26,823 nucleotides of DNA from CBDAKK01 sp965216965. GTDB taxonomy: Bacteria > Spirochaetota > Spirochaetia > WTKD01 > G963693115. A model generated the notes under the pieces. The model searched no databases. It was not told the DNA's origin and saw only the letters and a program-made list of their open reading frames with translations. Of this stretch, positions 7,697 to 15,484 are shown one piece after another (position 1 is the first letter of the stretch; every line of letters starts with the position of its first letter). The translations under genes and the position numbers were made by a program. The DNA is taken from NCBI GenBank assembly GCA_965216965.1, contig CBDCGX010000049.1, positions 1 to 26,823 of the forward strand, in the 5' to 3' direction.

Positions 7697-9109
7697 TTAC
7701 TTAATTGCACTTATAGAACTTGCAAGAGGCAGAAGTCGTACCGTATCATAAATAAATTCATCTTTTAAACGCAGTCCCACAGAGAAAAAGTATGTCCGCT
7801 TATATTTATTAAGTGCGTCATCCACTCCTCCTCCAAAAAATATCCATCTAAGAGGATTATACCTATCGCTTGGATCTAAAAATGGATAAATATTAGTATA
7901 TGTTCGTAAATACGCTCCCGCAGGCCCTCCAAAATCAAATGCCTCTGCCGATATTTCCCACTGTTTTACAGGTCTTATATCTATTCCCAATCCACCAGCA
8001 CTTTCTATAAGTCCCCCACGTACAGTAAGCCATTTTCCAAAATTCTGTGCAAGCATGAGATTAAGCCGTATAGCACTATCTCCCAATGCACTTCGAGTAG
8101 GCACCCCATTTATAGACTCAGGTCCCCCAACAGTAACACCAATTTGGTAATATCGACTTGACTGCGGAGGCTCAATACGTAAATTAATATGGTTTTTAGA
8201 AGCAAACTGAGCTGTTTTTGAAAAAAGCCCTTCAAATCTATAATCAAAAACCGTAGAAAGCCCTGCTGCTCTATTTGTAATGCTTGTAAGGTTTGCCGCT
8301 GCCTTGTTTACATTATCATATAATGTCTCATCAGAAAGCAATCTTCCAATTGTTCCTTTCCCATCTTTTAAATTTTCTGTAAGTGTTTCTATATTAGCCA
8401 AAGAGTTTTTTATTGATATGAGAGTATCACTTAACTCTTGTGTATTTGTTTTTTTATCTGTTACTAAAAAACTCTGTATTTCCCCAGTAATATTTGCTAA
8501 TGAGCGAATAGTTTGATTTATTGCTTCTGTATTTACTTGTACAAGTACTGATACGTTTTCTGTAATAGCTTTTATGTTTTTTAAAGTTGCTTCTAATTGA
8601 GTAGTTATACGAGAAATTTGATCTAAAACACCATTTTCAAGATAGGTATCTAGCTGTTTAGAAATAGATTCAATATTAACTATAACACTACCCGTTCCTT
8701 TTCCGAGCTTTTCAATAAGCCCTTCATCCTCTACGTTTATAATTTCAGATTCTTTTTCAAGAGCATTTCCTGTTCCATTCGTAACTATTTCAAGAAAGGA
8801 AGATCCCAATACACCAGAAGTGGTTTTTTTAAGAACATCATCCGAATATATTTGCACATTCTTATATATTTCAAGAGTAACCTTTGCCCTATTTCTATCT
8901 TTATTAAGCATTACGCTCTTTACACGCCCTACCCTTACCCCTGCAATTCTCACATCGGTATTTTTAAGCACTCCATTCGCATTTTTGAAATATGCATAAA
9001 CACTATATGTATCCCTAAAAATTTTTTCCGAAGTCATTACTATATACCCAATGGTAAAAGCAACAACAATCGTTACAAAAATACCTATGCCTATAATTGA
9101 ACGAGTCAT
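7697..9109 (-). CDS. mlaD: MlaD/MCE-domain lipid transport protein with C-terminal barrel-like domain
   Basis: MCE proteins form hexameric rings that pass lipids between inner and outer membrane with the MlaE permease and MlaF ATPase. The 470-aa protein has a signal-anchor helix (5-25) and one MCE domain (34-112, with GVLKNTDVRIAGVRVGRV and GSSFLEI). A long helical segment follows (about 140-285), including the family motif KGTIGRLLSDETLYDN (251-266). The C-terminus (about 288-470) is Gly- and aromatic-rich with alternating polarity (YRFEGL, YQIGVTVGGP, WLTVRGGL, WEISAEAFDFGG, YFFSVGLRLKDEF), as in small outer-membrane barrels. E. coli MlaD is only 183 aa, so this is a much longer form that may itself reach the outer membrane. 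The start ATGA overlaps the mlaF stop. Confidence 0.88.
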   Translation of the reverse strand: MTRSIIGIGIFVTIVVAFTIGYIVMTSEKIFRDTYSVYAYFKNANGVLKNTDVRIAGVRVGRVKSVMLNKDRNRAKVTLEIYKNVQIYSDDVLKKTTSGVLGSSFLEIVTNGTGNALEKESEIINVEDEGLIEKLGKGTGSVIVNIESISKQLDTYLENGVLDQISRITTQLEATLKNIKAITENVSVLVQVNTEAINQTIRSLANITGEIQSFLVTDKKTNTQELSDTLISIKNSLANIETLTENLKDGKGTIGRLLSDETLYDNVNKAAANLTSITNRAAGLSTVFDYRFEGLFSKTAQFASKNHINLRIEPPQSSRYYQIGVTVGGPESINGVPTRSALGDSAIRLNLMLAQNFGKWLTVRGGLIESAGGLGIDIRPVKQWEISAEAFDFGGPAGAYLRTYTNIYPFLDPSDRYNPLRWIFFGGGVDDALNKYKRTYFFSVGLRLKDEFIYDTVRLLPLASSISAIK

Positions 9110-9885
9110 AAGTCACCATCCCCTTCCGAAAACAATGTATGTCGTATAAACTCTTGTAATAGTGGATAGGGGTCTTTTAAAAATTCTTTCCTTGTAGCAC
9201 ACACTTGTATTTTACCATTATCAAGAAAAGCAAGTTTGTTTGATACTTCAAGAGACGAAGATAAGTTATGAGAAATAATAACACATGTAATACCCAATTC
9301 CTTGTTAGCTTTTTGAATCAATTTCATAATTGTATTCCCTGTATTTGGATCTAACCCAGTTGTTGGTTCATCACATAACATTACCTTAGGGTTCATTGCA
9401 AGTGTTCTTGCAAAAGCAATTCTTTTTCTCATTCCCCCGCTTAATTGAAAAGGCATAAGCTTTTGCGTATGTGGCATATTAACCCATTCAAGAAGCTCTG
9501 CTACTCGCGCAGCTATATAATCCTTATCTTTTATTTTCAATGCTTCAACAAGAGGAAATTCAATATTTTCCTGAACACTCATAGAATCAAAAAGTGCCGA
9601 ATCTTGAAAAAGATACGCAAAATGTTTTATGAGCTTTCCCATACTTCCCTTCCTTTGAGAATGAGTAATGTTTTTATTACCAAACCATATTTCTCCTTCA
9701 TCTATTTCAAGAATATTCATTATGCATTTTATGAGTACGCTTTTCCCTACCCCACTCTTTCCAAGAATAGAAAAGATACTTTTCTCTGGAATAGAAAGAC
9801 AAACACCGTCAAGTACAATTCGATCCCCAAAACGTTTTTTTGCATTTTTTATAGTTATAATATCTTTATTATCTATGACCACCAC
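9106..9885 (-). CDS. mlaF: MlaF-type ABC transporter ATPase
   Basis: This 259-aa cytoplasmic ATPase powers the Mla/MCE lipid transporter. It shows Walker A GKSGVGKS (42-49), the Q-loop Gln94, signature LSGGM (148-152), Walker B VMLCDE (168-173), the D-loop TGLDP and switch His206. The short N-terminal beta segment and the C-terminal tail fit the MlaF/Ttg2A group. The start is GTG at 9885, overlapping the mlaE TAG stop by one base (TAGTG), with GGAG seven bases upstream inside mlaE. The stop overlaps the mlaD start (ATGA). The gene chain mlaE-mlaF-mlaD is thus tightly coupled for translation. Confidence 0.95.
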   Translation of the reverse strand: MVVIDNKDIITIKNAKKRFGDRIVLDGVCLSIPEKSIFSILGKSGVGKSVLIKCIMNILEIDEGEIWFGNKNITHSQRKGSMGKLIKHFAYLFQDSALFDSMSVQENIEFPLVEALKIKDKDYIAARVAELLEWVNMPHTQKLMPFQLSGGMRKRIAFARTLAMNPKVMLCDEPTTGLDPNTGNTIMKLIQKANKELGITCVIISHNLSSSLEVSNKLAFLDNGKIQVCATRKEFLKDPYPLLQEFIRHTLFSEGDGDL

Positions 9886-10637
9886 TAGAGCACTCCGATA
9901 TCTAGTAATATCTTTCCAATGATAAAATCTACTATCAATATGGCAACAGACGAAGTTACTACAGCCTGTGTCGTTGCCCTTCCCACCCCACTTGAGCTTT
10001 TTTTACTATAAACCCCAAAATAGCAACATGTCAAACATACCACTATACCCATTATATACGCTTTTCCTATGCCTCCAAGGATATCAACTGGATTTATCTC
10101 AACAAAAAAATTATAAACTGTAAACGCATATTCAATCTTTAGAATATAAAACAATACAAACCAAGTACTTATAAGTCCAATAAGATTTGCAAATGCAGAA
10201 AGTAAAGGGAACATTACCATAGAAGCAATAAGACGAGGCACCACAAGATAATGAAGCGGGTCTACAGACATTGTTCTTAATGCTGTTATTTGATCTGATA
10301 TATTCATAGTTCCAATTTCTGCAGTCATAGCAGAACCACTCTTTGCAATAAGCATAATTGTAGTAAACACTGGTGCCATTTCTCTACTTAGCACAAACCC
10401 CATGATGCTTGCAGAAAGTTCAGGAGCACCAAACCTATATAACTGTACAGCCATTTGCAAAGAAAATATAAGCCCAATAGCAAGACTTGTAAGAAATACA
10501 ATAACTATGGATCCAAGACCTATTGATACAAGATGCTTTACTATAAGATTTATACGATATGGCTTTTTAAATAAATTTAAAAACACATAATAGACAAATA
10601 GTGTAAAATTACCAATAGAATAGAAAAAATCTCTCAT
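9885..10637 (-). CDS. mlaE: MlaE-type ABC transporter permease
   Basis: This 250-aa inner-membrane permease forms the core of the MCE lipid transporter. It has an amphipathic N-terminus and about five hydrophobic segments. The family signature is complete: REMAPVFTTIMLIAKSGSA (85-103), TAEIGTM (105-111), DQITALRTMSVDP (115-127) and YLVVPRLIA (130-138). It is the first gene of the mla operon. The ATG at 10637 has no SD site; a promoter and an inverted repeat precede it directly. No mlaC or mlaB gene is in the window, so the periplasmic carrier either is missing or lies elsewhere. A long MlaD may make it unnecessary (inference). Confidence 0.95.
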   Translation of the reverse strand: MRDFFYSIGNFTLFVYYVFLNLFKKPYRINLIVKHLVSIGLGSIVIVFLTSLAIGLIFSLQMAVQLYRFGAPELSASIMGFVLSREMAPVFTTIMLIAKSGSAMTAEIGTMNISDQITALRTMSVDPLHYLVVPRLIASMVMFPLLSAFANLIGLISTWFVLFYILKIEYAFTVYNFFVEINPVDILGGIGKAYIMGIVVCLTCCYFGVYSKKSSSGVGRATTQAVVTSSVAILIVDFIIGKILLDIGVL

Positions 10638-10638
10638 G

Positions 10639-10691
10639 AAATGTACAATTCAAGTACATTTAAGTATATCAAAACAAATAAAACTATACAA
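10639..10691 (-). promoter_or_regulatory. mlaE promoter with overlapping inverted repeat
   Basis: On the minus strand TTGTAT (10686-10691) and TATACT (10663-10668) are separated by 17 bp, a good sigma-70-type arrangement. Just downstream, AAATGTAC and GTACATTT form a perfect 8-bp inverted repeat (10639-10646 and 10654-10661) with a 7-base centre. It spans the predicted transcription start and ends one base before the mlaE ATG. It may be a repressor operator, or a hairpin at the mRNA 5' end that affects translation. Confidence 0.5.
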
Positions 10692-10728
10692 TAAGATAAA
10701 AATGCCGATAGATAAATAGAGTAAAATT

Positions 10729-12258
10729 ATGAAATACATTACATCTTTTTTTCTTTTATTAATACTAACCTTATATACTGTGGTATCAGGATATACCCAA
10801 GACACTCAAATCACTGTACAATATAATTCTGGAATCTATGGTACTCCATATACATTTATAACAAATGCCCCAAAAAACACATATTCATGGGAGTTATCCA
10901 TTGCAGAATATGATGGAAGAGAGATTTATTCTTATAAAGATACAACATGGGGAAAAAACGGGTTTACATGGGAACCAAGTGATGCTATTACGCTCTATTC
11001 TGGAGCATCATATATTGCAACTATAATTTTTTCTGATCAAAATCAAAATGTCATTCAAACACTCGCAAAAAGATTCAATATACCACTCCAAATAGTAGAT
11101 AATCGAACTCCTCTTTTATTTTTCCTTGGAAATACTACAACATATGCAAAAAAAATATATGGAGACTCTCCTCCTCCCCAAATACTTGACCTAATAGCAA
11201 ACGAGGCAAATGGTACATTTAAAAATTCAAAAATACTTGTTCGTGGGCATGCCGCATTTGTTACTAAAGAAATAGAACAACGAAAAAAAGAACAATTCAC
11301 CCTTCTTGAACTTTCAAAAGAAAGAGCACTTAAAATAATAACTGAACTGAGTAATCGCGGTGTAGACACTACACGAATGTATTACAATGCCCTTGGAGGA
11401 AGCGAAGAAATAAGCACATACCCAGCTGAGCGATGGAAAAACAGGCGTGTTGAGGTGGTGTTTATAAATGATATCACAAGAATAAAAAAGGCTCTTCCTC
11501 TACCACAAAGCCCTTCTAGTAAGGAAAATACAAAGAAAAATAACATTCTTCCCCAAAAATCTCCTCAAGCAACATCTCCCAAACCTCTCTCATCTCCATC
11601 ACCAGAAGAAACAATAAACAAAAAAACATCTCCACAAATAAAAGAAGATAACTCATCTTTAATTTCTATCGTTCCTTCTGCACAAAAGGAAGATTCCTTT
11701 GCCATCTTAAATAAAAGAGTTGTAGATCCATGGCCCGACACCCCTATATTAGGAAAGGGGCAGCTCTTAGAAAAAGAACTCACTGCTTTTGTTCTTTATA
11801 ATTCTCCCGGACTTAATCCAGAATATGTGCGTAGAATTGCACACAATTATATTATAGAAGCACGACGTGAAAGACTAAATTATGATGTTGCTTTTGCACA
11901 AATGCTTATAGAAACAGATTATTTGGAATTCCCGGGAAACATAAAAAAAGCACAATATAATTTTGCTGGATTACGTACTATAAATGAACCAAAAGAATCA
12001 TTGTGGTTTTCTACAGAACAAATTGGGATACGTGCCCATATTCAGCATCTCAAAGGATTTGCAACTACTAGTCCTCTCATAGGTGCATTAGTAGATACAG
12101 AATATGTGGGCTTAGAACAACAAGGACTACTAGGAAGTGCTTCTACGGTAAGCACTCTTGTTGGTCGCTGGTCTTCTGATCCTCAATATGGAACTAAAAT
12201 TCTTACGCTTATGAGACAATTATATAATTTTGTAAATGCATGGAACTCACTTGAATAA
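10729..12258 (+). CDS. Secreted OmpA-domain / glucosaminidase-domain fusion protein
   Basis: This 509-aa envelope protein has a signal peptide (1-23) and a beta-rich N-terminal segment (about 25-120). An OmpA C-terminal-like peptidoglycan-binding domain follows (about 128-247; RGHAAF, ELSKERALKIITELSNRGVD, NRRVEVVF). A Pro/Ser/Lys-rich linker spans about 255-330. The C-terminal domain (about 345-505) resembles the glucosaminidase (GH73/Bax) family: YDVAFAQMLIETDYLEFPG with candidate catalytic Glu395, NFAGL (411-415), and a shared fold up to the end. It probably binds peptidoglycan and trims its glycan chains in the periplasm; activity is inferred. It lies divergent from mlaE across 91 bp. The ribosome site before ATG is weak (AGAG). 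Domain fusion makes it unlike the classical members of either family. Confidence 0.82.
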   Translation: MKYITSFFLLLILTLYTVVSGYTQDTQITVQYNSGIYGTPYTFITNAPKNTYSWELSIAEYDGREIYSYKDTTWGKNGFTWEPSDAITLYSGASYIATIIFSDQNQNVIQTLAKRFNIPLQIVDNRTPLLFFLGNTTTYAKKIYGDSPPPQILDLIANEANGTFKNSKILVRGHAAFVTKEIEQRKKEQFTLLELSKERALKIITELSNRGVDTTRMYYNALGGSEEISTYPAERWKNRRVEVVFINDITRIKKALPLPQSPSSKENTKKNNILPQKSPQATSPKPLSSPSPEETINKKTSPQIKEDNSSLISIVPSAQKEDSFAILNKRVVDPWPDTPILGKGQLLEKELTAFVLYNSPGLNPEYVRRIAHNYIIEARRERLNYDVAFAQMLIETDYLEFPGNIKKAQYNFAGLRTINEPKESLWFSTEQIGIRAHIQHLKGFATTSPLIGALVDTEYVGLEQQGLLGSASTVSTLVGRWSSDPQYGTKILTLMRQLYNFVNAWNSLE

Positions 12259-12277
12259 TTAAAAGAAATTTGATTAT

Positions 12278-13530
12278 TTATTGGTGAGCTTCCATTCCAC
12301 ATTCTCCAATATCTACATCCTCATCTTCTTCTGATATACGCATACCAATTGTAATTTTAATAATAAACTAAACAATAAATGAAATGCTAAATACCCATAT
12401 AATAATAGTCATTACACCAATTTAATTGTCCCATAAACTAGCATTTGAATTTGTTAAAGGCACCGCCATTAACGCCCCCAATTCCATGAACTAAAACAGC
12501 TCCAACAACAGGATCGTCTATTTTTATCTTATCAAATAATTAAGATAAAAAACACAACAATAAATCCTCAAACTCCACCAATAACAACCTTCATTAATTG
12601 GAGATGGCGTAGAGGCTCGGCTGTAATTGCAACAAGTCCGGCTAAAATACCATTAATACCATAGTCAAGTCAGCTTTTTCTCCAAATATAAAAAGCAACC
12701 AAAAGGACAGTAATAACACCACCAGCTGCTGCTGTATTTGTATTAAAAAACACCACGGTAACAGAATTTGTACTTACAACTATCACTCAATTTAAGAACT
12801 TAATCGCCATTAAATTCAAACCATACCATCCATAAAATAAAAGTACCTAGAGTAGCGAATGGTAAGTGTTAGCCCGGGAATAGGATGTATTTTTCTGTCT
12901 CTTCCATATTTTTCCTACAAGCACCAAGCAAAATTACTCCCGCTAGTGAAGCTGTCGCACCAGTCATATGTACAACACCAGCACCCGAAAAGTCAAAAAA
13001 AAACAACTCCGTTAAATTCAAAATGAAATAAACCAAATACAGAACGACCGCCCCATATCCAAATATTCAATGCTTCTTGCCCCATCTAAGGCAATACGGC
13101 TTAAAAACATATTTTCACCATACATTATTTTGTAGCCAATTATTAAATAAGTTATACAAACAATTGAATAAAGAGCAATATTTTTTGTTAAAATTCCAGT
13201 GGTATTTTTAGACCAACAAGACCTGCTTCTCACATAGAAAACCCAGCTGTCATCCACATGACAAAATCACCCATTACTAAAAATGCAAGAGGGCTGTCAC
13301 CCCTATGCATTGTTTCTTGTAAATATTTGTATAGTGTATTGGATATTATCTCTAAGTAACGAAGCTTCAATTACTTGTGTACTTATTATTGCTTGTCACA
13401 TCTTTTTGAGCACTTAAATTATTAGGATCTGCATATCGTATTATATATTTCTCAAATGTAGCTAAATTTCCATTCTTATCTTTTCCAAAGTTAGAGGGTT
13501 TTGTTTATGATACTTTAATACCACCTTCTA
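12278..13530 (-). pseudogene. Ammonium transporter (Amt family) pseudogene, heavily decayed
   Basis: Minus-strand reading recovers Amt segments in order but in shifting frames and with many stops. They are FVMWMTAGFSM-stop-EAGLVGLK (about 13270-13208), NTTGILTKNIALYS with ITYLIIGYKIMYGE, and DFSGAGVVHMTGATASLAGV (about 12993-12934). Next come HLPFATLGTFILWMVWFEFN (about 12872-12810), NTNTAAAAGGVITVLLVAF, INGILAGLVAITAE (about 12657-12615) and KIKIDDPVVGAVLVHGIGGV. The C-terminal GMRISEEDEDVDIGECGMEA is followed by the original TAA at 12278-12280. The part between VHGIGG and the last helix is partly deleted. Upstream (13300-13530) a further degraded stretch reads FATVEGGIKVS and FGKDKNGNLATFEKYI, perhaps an N-terminal extension. 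No product is possible. No PII (glnK) gene is adjacent. The upstream boundary is approximate. Confidence 0.85.
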
Positions 13531-13725
13531 CTGTTGCAAAATATAATACTTATTATATTAAATACTTTATTGTGTTATTCACCATATTCTTTAGTTATTT
13601 AATTGTTAAAATAACTTACATATTCTGTAGAAAATCACACAAAAGCAAGTATGTGATACAATGTAATTGTAATTACCGTGTTAATAAGAGATTTATATGC
13701 CATCTTGTAGCATTGATGCAAATAA
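13531..13725. other. Non-coding spacer between amt remnant and tRNA-Asp
   Basis: AT-rich sequence with stops in all useful frames. It lies downstream of the minus-strand tRNA-Asp gene and upstream of the amt remnant, so it may hold the lost amt promoter. No strong terminator hairpin follows the tRNA. Confidence 0.3.
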
Positions 13726-13800
13726 CGGGAGTGACGGGGATTGAACCCGCGACCTCCGGCTTGACAGGCCGGCGCGATAAACCAACTTCGCCACACCCCC
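13726..13800 (-). tRNA. tRNA-Asp (GTC)
   Basis: A full cloverleaf of 75 nt on the minus strand. Acceptor GGGGGTG pairs with CACTCCC (one G-T), and the discriminator is G. The anticodon stem CCGGC/GCCGG encloses CTGTCAA with anticodon GTC, and the T arm is GCGGG-TTCAATC-CCCGT. CCA is not encoded. It is the last gene of the tRNA-Gly / PUR / tRNA-CAT / tRNA-Asp set. Confidence 0.95.
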
Positions 13801-13834
13801 ATTTCTGTTATTTTATAACATATACTATTTCAAT

Positions 13835-13908
<74 letters not shown>

Positions 13909-13953
13909 CTAATGCTAAACTATTATTTAGCATGTTTTTTAAAAATACTTTTA

Positions 13954-14304
13954 TTATAATTCTTTTTCTTCCTCTTTCTCTTCTTCCTCTTTCTCTTCTT
14001 CTTCTTTCTCTTCTTCTTCTTTTAGAAGAGATTTCTTACTTGCTTCTGATTTTTTTGCCCCATAATATGGACTTTCTTTTTTCATAAAATCAAAAACACG
14101 ATTCATGACATCAACAAATAGCTCTATGTGCTCTTCGTAAATAACAATTTGCTGTCTTTCATACCTATCATCAAACTTTCGTATACTTTCAACAAGTGCT
14201 AAAAACATATCACCATTTCTATTTTCTTTTACATTGAAAAAATATGTCCGTTTACCATTGGTAAGTTCTAGCTTCTCAGTATAGATTTCTCCGCGTGCAC
14301 CCAT
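13954..14304 (-). CDS. PUR-alpha-like nucleic-acid-binding protein (DUF3276) with acidic repeat tail
   Basis: Residues 1-76 form a single PUR-alpha-like domain: MGARGEIYTEKLEL, KRTYFFNVKENRNGDMFLAL and FDDRYERQQIVIYEEHIELF. This DUF3276 family occurs in spirochaetes and Bacteroidetes, and the Borrelia member binds DNA and RNA. The tail (about 77-116) is charged and ends in KEEEE units (three full copies, then KEEEKEL), encoded by a 15-nt periodic purine tract at about 13961-14022. The tail is unusual and could vary in length by slippage. The start has a perfect ribosome site, AGGAGGAAAGA, before ATG at 14304. It lies between tRNA-Gly and the CAT tRNA on the same strand, 45 bp from the latter, so it is probably cut out of a joint tRNA-mRNA transcript. 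The function, probably RNA or DNA binding in gene control, is inferred. Confidence 0.88.
   Translation of the reverse strand: MGARGEIYTEKLELTNGKRTYFFNVKENRNGDMFLALVESIRKFDDRYERQQIVIYEEHIELFVDVMNRVFDFMKKESPYYGAKKSEASKKSLLKEEEEKEEEEKEEEEKEEEKEL
13961..14022 (-). repeat. 15-nt periodic GAA-rich coding repeat
   Basis: Polypurine on the minus strand, with a unit close to AGAAAGAGGAAGAAG, encoding KEEEE units at the end of the PUR-alpha-like protein. Copy number is three plus partial. In-frame length changes would alter only the acidic tail. Confidence 0.75.
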
Positions 14305-14382
14305 TCTTTCCTCCTAATCTCTTATATTAATTTCCCACACCTTCTTTCTTGTGTAGGTAATTGTTTCTATTATAAAATACTC

Positions 14383-14454
<72 letters not shown>

Positions 14455-14474
14455 ATGCAATATATTTATACTTA

Positions 14475-14504
14475 AGTATACTTTATCTATAGCAAAACAG
14501 TCAA
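14475..14504 (-). promoter_or_regulatory. Promoter of the tRNA-Gly / PUR / tRNA operon
   Basis: On the minus strand TTGACT (14499-14504) and TATACT (14475-14480) stand 18 bp apart. Each differs from the sigma-70 consensus by one base, making this the best promoter in the window. It ends 20 bases before the 5' end of tRNA-Gly. The -10 is part of a 14-bp palindrome TATACTTAAGTATA (14467-14480). Confidence 0.65.
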
Positions 14505-14542
14505 GCCTCCTTAACTTTAAAATAACATTTATATCATTCTTC

Positions 14543-15418
14543 TTACATAGCGGTAGGATTGTCTATAAAAGTAAGTGTAAGCGTATCCTCTTTATTCACC
14601 TTTTTAATAGTCTCTATTATATATTTTCCAAGTGCTAATACTCCCCATATCTCTGTAAAATAATGTCCCGCAGAAATAAGATGTATTTTAAGCTCTTCAG
14701 CCACAAGTGCATATGTATGAGACGCGTCTCCTGTGATAAGCATCTCTGCATCACATTCAGCTGCCTCTTTAAGATAGCTTACACCCCCTCCCGTAACTAT
14801 AGCAACCTTATGTATCTTCTCAGGACCATGAAGAGCTACAGCAAGTGGAACGGGTGCCTTTGCTTCCTTAGGATAAGTATACGCCTTTTTATATGTAGCT
14901 CCATGCTGTTGAGCATATAATGCTATCGGAGATACCGTTGTGTCATTTGAAATAACAGGAAACAACATATCAATAACATTCTGAGGTGTTACACCTGTAT
15001 CATAATATCCCGTCACCCCTATGAAACAATTTTTATAATTTCCAAAAGGAACACAATGCTTTAGTTGTATTTTTTGTGCAAGACATATATTATTCCCTAG
15101 CTTCATATGAGCATCAAGAGGAAGATGTATTGCATATAATGCTGTATTATTCTTTATGAGATGCGAGACTTTCTCATACATTACATTCACAATTGGCTCT
15201 ATATTATTCCAATATAGTCCATGATGAACACATAACACATCTATATTATGTTTAGTCGCTGTTTGTATGATTGGTAATGATGCATCTACAGCAACACCAA
15301 TATGTTCTATTTCCTTTGCAGAATGGTCTACCTGTATTCCATTAATGGTGTCTATATTAATAAAAGATTTAAAATCAAAATACGAAGAGATGTGTGCATG
15401 CAATTCTTTTACAGTCAT
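14543..15418 (-). CDS. NIF3/YbgI-family dinuclear metal protein
   Basis: The NIF3 family forms hexameric rings with a two-metal centre; some members are annotated as GTP cyclohydrolase I type 2, but the in vivo role is unsettled. This 291-aa protein has the metal ligands in VHHGLYWN (64-71; His65 and His66), IHLPLDAH (97-104) and GHYFTE (251-256; His252, Glu256). The hallmark TGGG.SYLKEAAECDAEMLITGDASHTYALVAEE (209-242) is present. Length fits the short bacterial form plus a small insert. The ATG has AGGAG eight bases upstream. It is divergent from uvrC; the 66-bp gap holds an inverted repeat. No trmK gene, a frequent partner, is adjacent. Confidence 0.92.
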   Translation of the reverse strand: MTVKELHAHISSYFDFKSFINIDTINGIQVDHSAKEIEHIGVAVDASLPIIQTATKHNIDVLCVHHGLYWNNIEPIVNVMYEKVSHLIKNNTALYAIHLPLDAHMKLGNNICLAQKIQLKHCVPFGNYKNCFIGVTGYYDTGVTPQNVIDMLFPVISNDTTVSPIALYAQQHGATYKKAYTYPKEAKAPVPLAVALHGPEKIHKVAIVTGGGVSYLKEAAECDAEMLITGDASHTYALVAEELKIHLISAGHYFTEIWGVLALGKYIIETIKKVNKEDTLTLTFIDNPTAM

Positions 15419-15449
15419 TACTTAAGCTCCTAAAAATCAGACTTTTTTG

Positions 15450-15478
15450 ATTTTACTATAAACATAGTATAGTAAAAT
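15450..15478. promoter_or_regulatory. Inverted repeat in the nif3-uvrC divergent promoter region
   Basis: ATTTTACTAT (15450-15459) and ATAGTAAAAT (15469-15478) are perfect 10-bp arms around a 9-base centre, ending 6 bases before the uvrC ATG. TATAGT (15468-15473) overlaps one arm and is a possible uvrC -10. The symmetry suits an operator, for instance of a damage regulator, but it does not match a LexA box I recognise. Confidence 0.45.
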
Positions 15479-15484
15479 TATATT

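Noticed and set aside
9445..9888. Long plus-strand open frame (147 codons) opposite mlaF
   Set aside because: Antisense to a fully conserved ATPase gene, with a low-complexity Phe/Tyr/Ile-rich translation and no ribosome site.
12530..13235. Several in-frame TGA codons in the amt remnant, hinting at recoding of TGA
   Set aside because: They do not fall at Trp positions of Amt, TAA stops and frameshifts are mixed in, and mlaF uses TGA as its true stop.
13018..13257. Minus-strand open frame of 79 codons
   Set aside because: It is one still-open piece of the decayed amt gene (contains TTGILTKNIALYS), not an independent gene.
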